Source: CANLWN01 sp039815505
GTDB taxonomy: Bacteria > Bacteroidota > Bacteroidia > Flavobacteriales > Flavobacteriaceae
Reading direction: 5' to 3'
Length of the DNA: 41,164 nucleotides
Assembly: GCA_039815505.1 (NCBI GenBank)
Contig: JBCBZE010000004.1
Location: 1 to 41,164 of the forward strand
Shown: in pieces, positions 8,541 through 16,364 of the stretch
Numbering within the stretch: position 1 is the stretch's first letter
How the letters are laid out: every line of letters starts with the position of its first letter
Made by a program: the position numbers and the translations under genes
The notes under the pieces: generated by a model
Told to the model about the DNA's origin: nothing
Seen by the model: the letters and a program-made list of their open reading frames with translations, nothing else
The model's database searches: none

Positions 8541-9259
8541 GGTATGGGCAGCTTTAATGTTGCTTTTTGACCTAATGACAAATCATCAACATGGCCGGCA
8601 ATCTCATTATTATTTGTTTTAAAATGCATATGTAAGAAGGTAGAATGATGGGTAAATACCGCCTTGTGCGACTTCGAAAAGAAACCGATAATCTCAACTT
8701 CTTTATTTTCTTCAACTCCATTTAAACCAGATTCCTTGTGCTTTTGATGCGAGTGAACGGTATCGCCATCTTTCCAATTAATGACATGCCAACGCAATGA
8801 TTGGGCGTTTCCTTCAATTAAAAAAGGAATTGGCTTTTCAGTATTAATCCCTAATGCTTTTACCTGTTCTTCTATGAATCCCTCCAGTTTAATGGAAGAA
8901 TCAATTTCATTTGGCATTTCTATGTTCTGCCAATTGGAGACTTGGGCATAAACGATTAGTGCCGCCTTTTTATCAAAAGTGGTATCGAAAACAACTTTTT
9001 TAGATGCTACGGACGTGTTGAATGCCCTACCATTAAAAATCTGAATCTCACCTTTTAAGTTCTCAAAAGCACCGAGCGCATACAGGTTTTTCCTTTTTGA
9101 AAGCGTATCCAATGCAGCCGTTGCTTCTAAATTACCGGACATTAGTGTACGTAATGCTCCTGCATACTTTACTTCTGCATCCCGGGTCTCTGGAATACAG
9201 CTAACCAGTAATAAGGTTAGTGATACTATGGCAAGAATCTGTTTTAAAGAAGCGGTCAT
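8537..9259 (-). CDS. Lipoprotein with acetolactate-decarboxylase fold
   Basis: The 240-residue product has a lipoprotein signal (LLLVSC, lipid Cys21). The mature part resembles alpha-acetolactate decarboxylase: YAGALRTLMSGN near the start, a LGAFENLKGEIQIFNG segment, and a C-terminal H-M-H...H motif (H210, H212, H223). The spacing of 2 and 11 residues is that of the three zinc-ligand histidines I recall in the bacterial enzyme. Classical enzymes are cytoplasmic and make acetoin next to acetolactate synthase. Here the protein is exported, lipid-anchored and placed inside a copper operon with no synthase nearby. It may therefore have been adapted for metal binding or act on another periplasmic substrate. 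It lies 6 bases after the DUF3347 lipoprotein gene and overlaps the regulator start. Confidence 0.75.
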   Translation of the reverse strand: MTASLKQILAIVSLTLLLVSCIPETRDAEVKYAGALRTLMSGNLEATAALDTLSKRKNLYALGAFENLKGEIQIFNGRAFNTSVASKKVVFDTTFDKKAALIVYAQVSNWQNIEMPNEIDSSIKLEGFIEEQVKALGINTEKPIPFLIEGNAQSLRWHVINWKDGDTVHSHQKHKESGLNGVEENKEVEIIGFFSKSHKAVFTHHSTFLHMHFKTNNNEIAGHVDDLSLGQKATLKLPIP

Positions 9260-9265
9260 TCTTGT

Positions 9266-9781
9266 TTATTTTATGGTTTCTGTCACTTTACCACATTTTA
9301 GCATTTTATCCCCGAAGTAAGGGTTACGAATTTCTTCTTCGGTTGAAAGCCAGTAACCTCCTTGGTTGTTAAAGGCCATTGGGCAAAATTGTTGATACAC
9401 CTCGCCAGAAGAAATAGATGCGTCCACTATTGCCGTCATCTTTGCAGTAACATCGGAAAATACCGTGCGCTGTGCTTCAATATCACTGGTTTCCGAAATT
9501 TTGGAAAGTAAACCTTTTAAGGCTGTATCGTCTGTATTTTCCATGAGCATTTTCGCCCCAGATTGAGCCTCTTTAGCATCTGAGTTTACTAATGCGGTCT
9601 TTACATGGATGTAGTGTTGAAATTGTTCGCCAACATTGTCATCACTAAAAGAAAGCCCTACTATCTTGGTCGTTTCAGTGTTGGAATCCGATGTACTGGT
9701 GTTGTCCTTTGTTTCATTTTTACACGAAATCAAACTTGCAAAGGCAAGTATTGTTACTGTTGTTTTAAAAAGTGTCTTCAT
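9266..9781 (-). CDS. DUF3347-domain lipoprotein
   Basis: This 171-residue product has a lipobox (SLISC, Cys20), a low-complexity Ser/Thr/Asp linker, then a DUF3347 domain (about 50-171). Its C-terminal block, QQFCPMAFNNQGGYWLS followed by EIRNPYFGDKMLKCG, is clearly paralogous to the tail of the CusB-like adaptor in the same operon. The shared CPM and ML.CG groups give conserved Cys and Met residues that could hold Cu(I). It probably works in the periplasm, perhaps handing copper to the efflux complex. The gene sits 14 bases after the TolC-like gene and 6 bases before the decarboxylase-like gene. The family has no assigned biochemical function that I know of. Confidence 0.8.
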   Translation of the reverse strand: MKTLFKTTVTILAFASLISCKNETKDNTSTSDSNTETTKIVGLSFSDDNVGEQFQHYIHVKTALVNSDAKEAQSGAKMLMENTDDTALKGLLSKISETSDIEAQRTVFSDVTAKMTAIVDASISSGEVYQQFCPMAFNNQGGYWLSTEEEIRNPYFGDKMLKCGKVTETIK

Positions 9782-9795
9782 CTTTGAATTTTAAA

Positions 9796-11013
9796 TTATT
9801 GATTTATTAAATAGTTGATAATAGCTGATTGCACATAGTACAGCTGCACCGATTGGATTTGATTTATCTGGAACTTTAATTGTAGTTCCTGAATGTCGAG
9901 CACATCATTGAAATCTATGGTGCCCGTTTCATAATTTTTAACCAAAATCTGTTCGGCATCCTTGGCCTGTTTCAGGTTTTTTGATTGGGTATCGTAGGCT
10001 ATTCGGGCCTCATTTCGCTGTGCTATCGCTTTGGCAAAAGCGGACTCCAATACATTCAAGCGTTCTTGTTTTTGAAATGTAATTTCCTCCTTACGAAGTT
10101 CGTTCTGCTTGGTTTTTGAAGTATACCGCTTATTGAAAATTGGAATGGAAAGCGAGACCATCGGCATTACAATGTCTTTGCCATTGTCGTTAAAGCTCAT
10201 ATCGGGTCGCTCTTGGACGGGAACGTAGTCCAACCCAAACCCCAACATTGGTGCTCCCTCTTTTTGGTTTAGCAATTCCGCCTGGGTCACCGATTCGTAC
10301 ATTTTATCAAAACGAAGAAGTTCAGGATTCAACTCAAGACTGTCCATAGTGACAGGGTCCCTATCAGGGATGTCCATAGATACGGTCAAATCAACTGTGA
10401 GATCCGTATCTCGATTCAATAGATTATTGAAGTTGACCTGCTCTCCTTTAAATTGCTCCCTGAGCATTTGCTTTTGTTGCTCCAATTCGTTCTGACGAAT
10501 TTGCAGTCGCAACACATCCACGGCACTTGCTTTGCCCACTTCCACCGAAGTCAAGGCCAAGGTCTCATAGGTGTGGAGCAGTTCAATGTTAGTGTCCAAG
10601 ACCCCTTGTTTGGCCCATAAGCTATAGAGTTCGTAGTACGATTGGGCCACGGCCAGTGCCAATTTTCGCTTTGCAACGACATAGTCCACGTAATCTGTTT
10701 CGGCCATTGCAGAGGCGTACTTTTGACGTGTAGCAACTGTCCCGAACCAAGGCAGCATTTGTTTGGCGGAAAAACGGGCAACCTGCGCCCCCGTCCTGGT
10801 TTCTGGTTCACTGACAAAATACCCCGCCCCGAATTCGGTATTGGGTAGCCAGTTGGCCTCGTTTTCCTTTTCCCTAGCAATCGTATATCGCAGTTCGTAG
10901 GCTTGAATTTTCGGATTATTGGCCTGTGCCTCCGAAATGTATGACTGCAATCCTTGTGCATTTCCTATAGCGGAAACCAACAAAAGACCGATAATAATTT
11001 TCAGCTTGTTCAT
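9796..11013 (-). CDS. TolC-family outer-membrane efflux channel
   Basis: The 405-residue product has a signal peptide (about 1-19, ending GNAQ) and the repeated long alpha-helical segments of the outer-membrane efflux protein family. One repeat carries AQSYYELYSLWAKQGVLDTN and the heptad stretch around residues 165-200; the other carries AFAKAIAQRNEARIAYDTQSKN and a final amphipathic helix. It would form the trimeric outer-membrane duct for the CusA-like pump. The ATG overlaps the pump gene stop codon (ATGA), so the two are translationally coupled and surely partners. The order pump then channel, with the adaptor far downstream, recurs in some Bacteroidota metal-efflux loci. Confidence 0.9.
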   Translation of the reverse strand: MNKLKIIIGLLLVSAIGNAQGLQSYISEAQANNPKIQAYELRYTIAREKENEANWLPNTEFGAGYFVSEPETRTGAQVARFSAKQMLPWFGTVATRQKYASAMAETDYVDYVVAKRKLALAVAQSYYELYSLWAKQGVLDTNIELLHTYETLALTSVEVGKASAVDVLRLQIRQNELEQQKQMLREQFKGEQVNFNNLLNRDTDLTVDLTVSMDIPDRDPVTMDSLELNPELLRFDKMYESVTQAELLNQKEGAPMLGFGLDYVPVQERPDMSFNDNGKDIVMPMVSLSIPIFNKRYTSKTKQNELRKEEITFQKQERLNVLESAFAKAIAQRNEARIAYDTQSKNLKQAKDAEQILVKNYETGTIDFNDVLDIQELQLKFQINQIQSVQLYYVQSAIINYLINQ

Positions 11014-14000
11014 TTGCTTACCTTTTTAAGTTGAACTTCCTTCCGCCATCCAAATAGCACTGGAACGACAAAGAGCGTAATCAAGGCAATGAGCATTCCC
11101 CCAAAAGATGGAATGGCCATTGGTATCATAATATCACTTCCCCTCCCCGTGGATGTAAGGATTGGCAACAAGGCCAGTATAGTGGTCGCCGTGGTCATCA
11201 AACAAGGTCGAATACGCTTTTCACCGGCCTCAACAACGGAATCATGGACCCCTTTTAGATCCATCGGTCTATTTCTATCGAAAGTCTGTGTCAGATAGGT
11301 GGCCATGACCACCCCATCATCAGTGGCTATGCCAAAGAGGGCGATAAAGCCTACCCAGACGGCAACACTTAAATTGATGACATCCATCTGAAAAAGGTTC
11401 CGCCAATTCTCCCCAAACAGATTGAAATTGAAGAACCAATCCTGTCCATATAGCCAAATCATAATAAATCCACCTGCAAAAGCGACAGCAATCCCGGTAA
11501 ATACCATCAACGAAGTGGCCACACTCCTAAACTGGAAATACAGAATCAGAAAGATGATTGCCAGTGCCAAGGGCACCACTACACCCAGGGTCTTTTCAGC
11601 CCGTAGCTGATTTTCATAAGTACCCGTGAAAGCATAGTTTATCCCTTTGGGGACTAGGAGCTCGCCACTATCAATCTTCGCCTGGATCGCGGCTTGTGCA
11701 TTTTCAACCACATCTACTTCCGCGTAACCGTCCAGCTTATCGAACAAGACATAGCCCACAAGAAATGTATCCTCACTTTTGATGACCTGTGGACCCTGCT
11801 CGTAACGTATGGTAACCAGTTCATCCAGCGGTATCGGACTCCCTTTGGAAACGGGCACATAGATATTTTTTAAATCATCTGGATTGGCACGTAACTCTCT
11901 TGGATAACGAACCCTGACCGCGTAACGTTCCCTACCTTCAACGGTTTGGGTCAAAGGCATTCCTCCCACCGCAATCGACAAAACACTTTGCACGTCTTCA
12001 ATGGTAATGCCGTAACGTGCCAATTGTTCCCTATTTATATCAATAAGCAGATATGGTTTTCCTACAATACGATCGGCAAAAACAGCCTGTTCCTTAACAC
12101 CTTCTGCTGTTTTTAATATCCCTTCCAATTGTAGGCCAAAAGCTTCTATTTCTCTTAAGCCCTGTCCCTTTACCTTGATGCCCATGGGTGCGCGCATTCC
12201 AGTCTGAAGCATGACAAGTCGGGTTTCTATCGGTTGCAGCTTAGGTGCGGAGGTAACCCCGGGCAACTTGGTCACCCTTACGATTTCATTCCAAATATCA
12301 TCGGGTGATTCAATTTCAGGCCTCCAATTGCGAAAGTATTCCCCATCCTCATCTGCAATCAATTGACTTCGTTCAATCCGATAGGGATTTGTTACTTTGG
12401 TTTCGGAATAAGTAGCTTCTTGGGTAAGGGCTAGGTTGGGATTGGCTGCCAACTTGCCGTTCTTCAGTTCAAACAGACCGTCTTTGTTTACCTTAAAGCG
12501 CTGTGGTTCGCCCTCCCCGTTCAATTCATATTCCGAACGATATTGGATAACGTTCTCATACATGGATAGCGGCGCAGGGTCAAGGGCAGATTCGGTTCGT
12601 CCAGCCTTCCCCACCACAGTTTTGATTTCTGGGATACTGGCTACGGCCATATCCAACTGCTGCAAGACCCGTTTGTTTTCAGCTACACCAGAATGTGGCA
12701 ATGACGTGGGCATTAATAAAAAAGAACCCTCATTGAGGGAAGGCATAAATTCCTTTCCCGTATTGTTCATTATGAGAACTCCACAAACCACAATCACAGT
12801 GGGGATGGAAAGAAATAAAAGCTTGTTCCCCAATGCCCAACGGAGTATTCGGGTGTAATACATTCTAAATACCCAAAAAGTGCCCAAAAGAGTGAAACTA
12901 ATTATTCCCACAAAAAGCAGGTTCATCGGCACACTTCTATCAAATCCCAAAGGTCGCCAGTAAGTGGCCAAAAGGAAGATGATAGCTGTTGCTGAAATAA
13001 TAATGTTTAGACGTGTCGCCTGTTTTTCAGAAAGCGAAAATCCATTGAACAGACGAGAAGCCAGTTCTTTGTTCTTTAGGGATGTTATGGTTCCAAAGGC
13101 TATTAACACCAAGCCTAACCAATAGCCATAGAAAACAGCCGCTACTCCTGTAATAATCAATACTGCACTAGAAACATACCCCACGATACTTTTGCTTCTT
13201 CTTTTTTTGAAGAAAATGGCGGCAAAAGGTGGTATCAAGAAAAGGGCAACGATTATGGATGCAGTCAACGCCATGGTCTTGGTAAATGCCAATGGGCGAA
13301 ATAATTTCCCTTCAGCACCCACCATCGTGAACACGGGGATAAAACTGATGATAGTGGTGAGTACGGCTGTCAGAATGGCTCCTGAAACTTCGGCAGTGGC
13401 ATTGTAGACCACGTCATTGGTGTGTAACCGTTCATTTTCTGGTTTAGTATCGTTCTCGTCCAGATGACGAATGATATTTTCTGAAAGTATGACCCCAACA
13501 TCGACCATGGTACCTATGGCAATGGCAATACCTGAAAGGGCAACAATATTGGCATCGACCCCAAATAATTTCATGGAAATAAAAACCATTAGCACGGCAA
13601 CGGGTAACAAACCTGAAATCAAAATGGAAGCTCGTAAATTGAATACCATGACAATAATGACCAATACGGTAATCAGAATTTCAAGGGTAAGTGCCTCATT
13701 GAGGGTTCCCAAGGTCTCTTGTATAAGTTCGGTTCGGTCGTAAAATGGAACAATAGTTACCTGAGAGGTTCGTCCATCTGACAACTGTTTTGAAGGGAGG
13801 CCCGAAGAAAGCTCCGCAATCTGGTCTTTGACATTATTGATGACCTCCATGGGATTTGCACCGTATCGGGCTACCACCACACCACCGACCACTTCGGCAC
13901 CTTCTTTGTCCAATAGGCCACGACGGGTAGCTGGACCCAAACTCACTTTGGCAACGTCCTTTATACGGATGGAAGTATAGTTCTCCGCATCGACAACCGC

Positions 14001-14789
14001 ATTCTCAATATCTCCAATCGATTTTACATAGCCCAAGCCGCGAACCAAATACTCCGCCTGGTTCATTTCCAGGGTTTGTGCCCCAATATCTTGGTTGGAT
14101 TGCTTTACTGCTTTTACGATATGGTGAAGGCCAATATTATATTGGCGCATCAACTCAGGATTGACATCAATTTGGTATTCCCGAACATATCCACCGATAG
14201 AGGCCACCTCAGAGACCCCACTTGCTGATGACAGCGCATACTTCACATAGTAGTCTTGAATGCTTCGCAGTTCGTGTAAGTCCCAACCTCCGGTGACGTT
14301 TCCGTCTTCATCGCGACCTTCAAGGGTATACCAAAATATTTGACCAAGACCCGTGGCATCAGGACCCAATGAAGGATTCACCCCATTGGGCAACAGTCCA
14401 GCGGGAAGGGAATTCAGTTTTTCGAGAATCCTGCTTCGTGACCAGTAGAATTCCACATCTTCCTCAAAGATGATATAGATACTTGAAAAACCGAACATTG
14501 AGGAACTTCTAATGGTTTTTACACCCGGTATTCCCAATAATGATGTGGTAAGCGGATAGGTAATCTGATCTTCAATATCCTGAGGGGAGCGGCCATCCCA
14601 TTTGGTAAAGACGATTTGTTGATTCTCACCAATATCGGGTATGGCATCCACCGCAATTGGATTGCTCGGCAAAAAACCTGTGTCCCATTTAAAGGGGGCA
14701 TGTACCATTCCCCAGCCCACAAAAAGGACCAGTAGCAAGATGGCTACTAATTTGTTTTCGATTAAGAATTTGATCGCTTTGTTCAGCAT
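11010..14789 (-). CDS. cusA: CusA/CzcA-family heavy-metal RND efflux pump
   Basis: This 1259-residue proton-driven pump has the RND layout of two repeats of a periplasmic domain and a six-helix bundle. The TM4 proton-relay motif GIAIAIGTMVD (D430) is present. Methionines M860 (in MLQTGM) and M944 (in GGMPLTQTVEG) occupy positions equivalent to two of the CusA copper-relay methionines; the third (in E. coli GPSMLK) is replaced by V/I in GPQVIK. The protein is about 200 residues longer than E. coli CusA. One insertion of roughly 110 residues (about 528-640) adds extra hydrophobic helices between the two halves, and another enlarges a periplasmic loop (about 735-850). Such lengths occur in Bacteroidota members. 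Cu(I)/Ag(I) is the likely substrate given the neighbouring P1B-1 ATPase, but CzcA-type ions cannot be excluded. Confidence 0.93.
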   Translation of the reverse strand: MLNKAIKFLIENKLVAILLLVLFVGWGMVHAPFKWDTGFLPSNPIAVDAIPDIGENQQIVFTKWDGRSPQDIEDQITYPLTTSLLGIPGVKTIRSSSMFGFSSIYIIFEEDVEFYWSRSRILEKLNSLPAGLLPNGVNPSLGPDATGLGQIFWYTLEGRDEDGNVTGGWDLHELRSIQDYYVKYALSSASGVSEVASIGGYVREYQIDVNPELMRQYNIGLHHIVKAVKQSNQDIGAQTLEMNQAEYLVRGLGYVKSIGDIENAVVDAENYTSIRIKDVAKVSLGPATRRGLLDKEGAEVVGGVVVARYGANPMEVINNVKDQIAELSSGLPSKQLSDGRTSQVTIVPFYDRTELIQETLGTLNEALTLEILITVLVIIVMVFNLRASILISGLLPVAVLMVFISMKLFGVDANIVALSGIAIAIGTMVDVGVILSENIIRHLDENDTKPENERLHTNDVVYNATAEVSGAILTAVLTTIISFIPVFTMVGAEGKLFRPLAFTKTMALTASIIVALFLIPPFAAIFFKKRRSKSIVGYVSSAVLIITGVAAVFYGYWLGLVLIAFGTITSLKNKELASRLFNGFSLSEKQATRLNIIISATAIIFLLATYWRPLGFDRSVPMNLLFVGIISFTLLGTFWVFRMYYTRILRWALGNKLLFLSIPTVIVVCGVLIMNNTGKEFMPSLNEGSFLLMPTSLPHSGVAENKRVLQQLDMAVASIPEIKTVVGKAGRTESALDPAPLSMYENVIQYRSEYELNGEGEPQRFKVNKDGLFELKNGKLAANPNLALTQEATYSETKVTNPYRIERSQLIADEDGEYFRNWRPEIESPDDIWNEIVRVTKLPGVTSAPKLQPIETRLVMLQTGMRAPMGIKVKGQGLREIEAFGLQLEGILKTAEGVKEQAVFADRIVGKPYLLIDINREQLARYGITIEDVQSVLSIAVGGMPLTQTVEGRERYAVRVRYPRELRANPDDLKNIYVPVSKGSPIPLDELVTIRYEQGPQVIKSEDTFLVGYVLFDKLDGYAEVDVVENAQAAIQAKIDSGELLVPKGINYAFTGTYENQLRAEKTLGVVVPLALAIIFLILYFQFRSVATSLMVFTGIAVAFAGGFIMIWLYGQDWFFNFNLFGENWRNLFQMDVINLSVAVWVGFIALFGIATDDGVVMATYLTQTFDRNRPMDLKGVHDSVVEAGEKRIRPCLMTTATTILALLPILTSTGRGSDIMIPMAIPSFGGMLIALITLFVVPVLFGWRKEVQLKKVSK

Positions 14790-14802
14790 ATAATTCGAGT
14801 AT

Positions 14803-14888
14803 TAGATAATTACAAGTACTTCGCGGAAATAGTGCATAGCACGTTTGGCCCAATGCGGTAAATCGCCGGGCACATTTGTAGTTATCTA
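14803..14888. repeat. 86-bp fold-back element with 13-bp inverted ends
   Basis: The ends TAGATAATTACAA (14803-14815) and TTGTAGTTATCTA (14876-14888) are inverted copies matching at 12 of 13 positions. They enclose about 60 bases that are more GC-rich than the flanks and contain smaller hairpins such as GTGC-ATA-GCAC. It fills the gap between the HYC/CC/PPP gene and cusA. It could be a miniature dispersed repeat, an mRNA structure that tunes cusA expression, or a regulator site. The sequence alone does not decide. Confidence 0.45.
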
Positions 14889-14892
14889 AAAA

Positions 14893-15315
14893 TCAAATTA
14901 AAAAGGTCTGGTGCAATAGCTGCACATCCCGTATCAGAGGGGGAGGGGAATACTCTTTAAAGGGGATTATTGTATCATCATATCCTTCAAAAAGGTTGAT
15001 ATAGGTGTAGATGAAAGAGGCAACGAAAAGTTGCTGGTCGAAGGTGAGTTGGTCAAAGGATACCTTTAAATCGTCCTGACCCTCCAAAACGATTTGAACA
15101 TCGGTACAACAATCCATCTTCATGTCCATAACAGCACACCCCGCTGATGATTTGGACATCTCAGCCTTCATCATACAGCTAGCTGCACTATCGGAAAAAC
15201 TGAAATCAACTAAGTGGTCACCACAATAGTGCATATCCACTGTAAAAGACATCGTGGACAGCAACACAATTGCTGATAGTGCAAGGGCCGATATTTTATG
15301 AAACAAGTCCTTCAT
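14893..15315 (-). CDS. Small secreted HYC/CC/PPP-type protein
   Basis: The product from the ATG at 15315 is 140 residues. It has a signal peptide (about 1-22), then DMHYCGDHLVDFSF (H29, Y30, C31), several Met/Cys (CMMKAEM, MDMKMDCC with C69-C70), and a triple proline near the end (KEYSPPPLIRD). I recall an NCBI family called HYC_CC_PP with these features beside Bacteroidota metal genes; its function is unknown. The Met/Cys richness suggests periplasmic copper binding. A TTG four codons upstream is a poorer start and falls inside a promoter-like element. It is the first gene of the minus-strand copper train, 103 bases before cusA. Confidence 0.65.
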   Translation of the reverse strand: MKDLFHKISALALSAIVLLSTMSFTVDMHYCGDHLVDFSFSDSAASCMMKAEMSKSSAGCAVMDMKMDCCTDVQIVLEGQDDLKVSFDQLTFDQQLFVASFIYTYINLFEGYDDTIIPFKEYSPPPLIRDVQLLHQTFLI

Positions 15316-15324
15316 TGAACAACA

Positions 15325-15332
15325 CAAAAGTA
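15325..15332 (-). promoter_or_regulatory. Possible -7 element for the copper train
   Basis: On the minus strand this reads TACTTTTG, an exact match to the Bacteroidota -7 consensus TAnnTTTG. It lies just ahead of the HYC/CC/PPP start codon, so the leader would be only a few bases. No convincing -33 TTTG is seen at the right spacing. The call rests on one short motif. Confidence 0.25.
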
Positions 15333-15474
15333 TTCAATTTTAACATATAACGATAAACTATAACATTTATTTAATTGAGCCGTAAGTGCTTCCATTGCAG
15401 GAGTACTCTTCTCCAATGCATTTAAATCGACTTCCTTTTAACCGTCACCATTCCCTTTTTGGATAGGCAAAAAA

Positions 15475-15556
15475 ACAATAGCAAAACCTTGCATTGCGGC
15501 ATAAAGCCGTTTCGTTTCCTTCACTTTTTATACGCCCTCCAAGGCCTTGCTATTGT
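15475..15556. repeat. 16-bp imperfect inverted repeat between the divergent modules
   Basis: ACAATAGCAAAACCTT (15475-15490) and AAGGCCTTGCTATTGT (15541-15556) are inverted copies with two mismatches, separated by 50 bases. A short CGGC-ATAAA-GCCG hairpin lies between them. The element sits in the gene-poor stretch 15316-15595 between the leftward copper train and the rightward mobilisation genes. It could be an operator, an invertible segment or a cruciform near a transfer or replication site. Nothing else is recognised in this stretch. Confidence 0.4.
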
Positions 15557-15595
15557 ATCGAGAATAGCATCAAAAAAGGTAACAGCGACGGCACT

Positions 15596-15733
15596 ATGGG
15601 AAGTAAATCATTTAAAATAAATCCAATGAAATCATACCAAAACAATAAAACGGAAGCAATACAGCAGTTAAAAAATCAAAAAAGGGAAAACGCTCTGGAT
15701 ATAATAAGTAAATCAGTTTTAAAGGCCTTATGA
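15596..15733 (+). CDS. Possible small protein upstream of ssb
   Basis: This is a short frame of 45 codons from the ATG at 15596; a second ATG at 15626 would give 35. The translation is polar and lysine/glutamine-rich (MKSYQNNKTEAIQQLKNQKR, then a short ISKSVLKAL helix). The frame is open further upstream, but that part looks like non-coding translation. It sits 40 bases before ssb on the same strand and could be its leader gene. I recognise no family, and it could be spurious. Confidence 0.3.
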   Translation: MGSKSFKINPMKSYQNNKTEAIQQLKNQKRENALDIISKSVLKAL

Positions 15734-15773
15734 AAAAGGCAAAATCAATAGTAACATTTTAAATTTTTAAGTT

Positions 15774-16277
15774 ATGAGTACATTAAGAAACAAAGTTCAG
15801 TTGATTGGAAACATTGGCAATGAGCCAAAAATCACCAACCTTGAAAGCGGTAACAAAGTGGCCCGTTTTTCCATGGCAACCAATGAGTACTACCGAAATG
15901 CACAAGGGGAAAAAGTACAGTCCACACAATGGCACTATGTAGTCGCTTGGGATAAAAAAGCGGACATCATAGAGCAGTACACCCATAAAGGGAAAGAAGT
16001 GGCCATAGAGGGTAAATTAATCTCCCGAAGCTATACCAATGAAATGGGTGTTAAATGCTATGTGACCGAAATTGTGGCCACAGAAATCTTGCTATTGGGA
16101 TCTAAAAATGAACCTACCCCTCTAAATGAAATGGAGGTTACCGCAGATGAAGTAAACGGAAAACCTTCTATGGATGATACTTCAGCCAATGGGAAAACTA
16201 CGGAAGCCCAACAAGGAAAAAAACCACAGGGAAATACAAGAAAAAGAACCCCAAAAACCAATCAGGAAGTTGCTTAA
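15774..16277 (+). CDS. ssb: Single-stranded DNA-binding protein
   Basis: This 167-residue protein has an OB-fold in residues 1-110 with the family landmarks NKVQLIGNIG, ARFSMATNEYYRN, TQWHYVVAWDKKADIIEQY and KGKEVAIEGKL. It protects single-stranded DNA, here probably during transfer or early establishment of the mobile element. The C-terminal tail is disordered and basic (KKPQGNTRKRTPKTNQEVA). It lacks the acidic DDxIPF-type tip that chromosomal SSBs use to recruit repair and replication proteins. It heads the plus-strand mobilisation module and is followed by an intrinsic terminator. Confidence 0.93.
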   Translation: MSTLRNKVQLIGNIGNEPKITNLESGNKVARFSMATNEYYRNAQGEKVQSTQWHYVVAWDKKADIIEQYTHKGKEVAIEGKLISRSYTNEMGVKCYVTEIVATEILLLGSKNEPTPLNEMEVTADEVNGKPSMDDTSANGKTTEAQQGKKPQGNTRKRTPKTNQEVA

Positions 16278-16300
16278 AAAGCAGGCACTTCTATAAAAGT

Positions 16301-16337
16301 AAAGAGGGCGCACCGTCGAAAGTAACGCCCTCTTTTT
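16301..16337 (+). terminator. Intrinsic terminator after ssb
   Basis: AAAGAGGGCG (16301-16310) pairs with CGCCCTCTTT (16326-16335) in a perfect 10-bp stem around a 15-base loop, and the right arm runs into a T tract. It lies 24 bases after the ssb stop. Confidence 0.8.
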
Positions 16338-16364
16338 CATTATAAATCCAGTAAAGAAAATACA

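Noticed and set aside
15316..15327. TTG start four codons upstream for the HYC/CC/PPP protein
   Set aside because: It overlaps a promoter-like TACTTTTG and would place CCS before the signal peptide; the ATG at 15315 gives a normal leader.
15494..15595. N-terminal extension of the small frame before ssb
   Set aside because: The extra translation lacks protein-like composition and overlaps the inverted-repeat region; the later ATGs are better starts.
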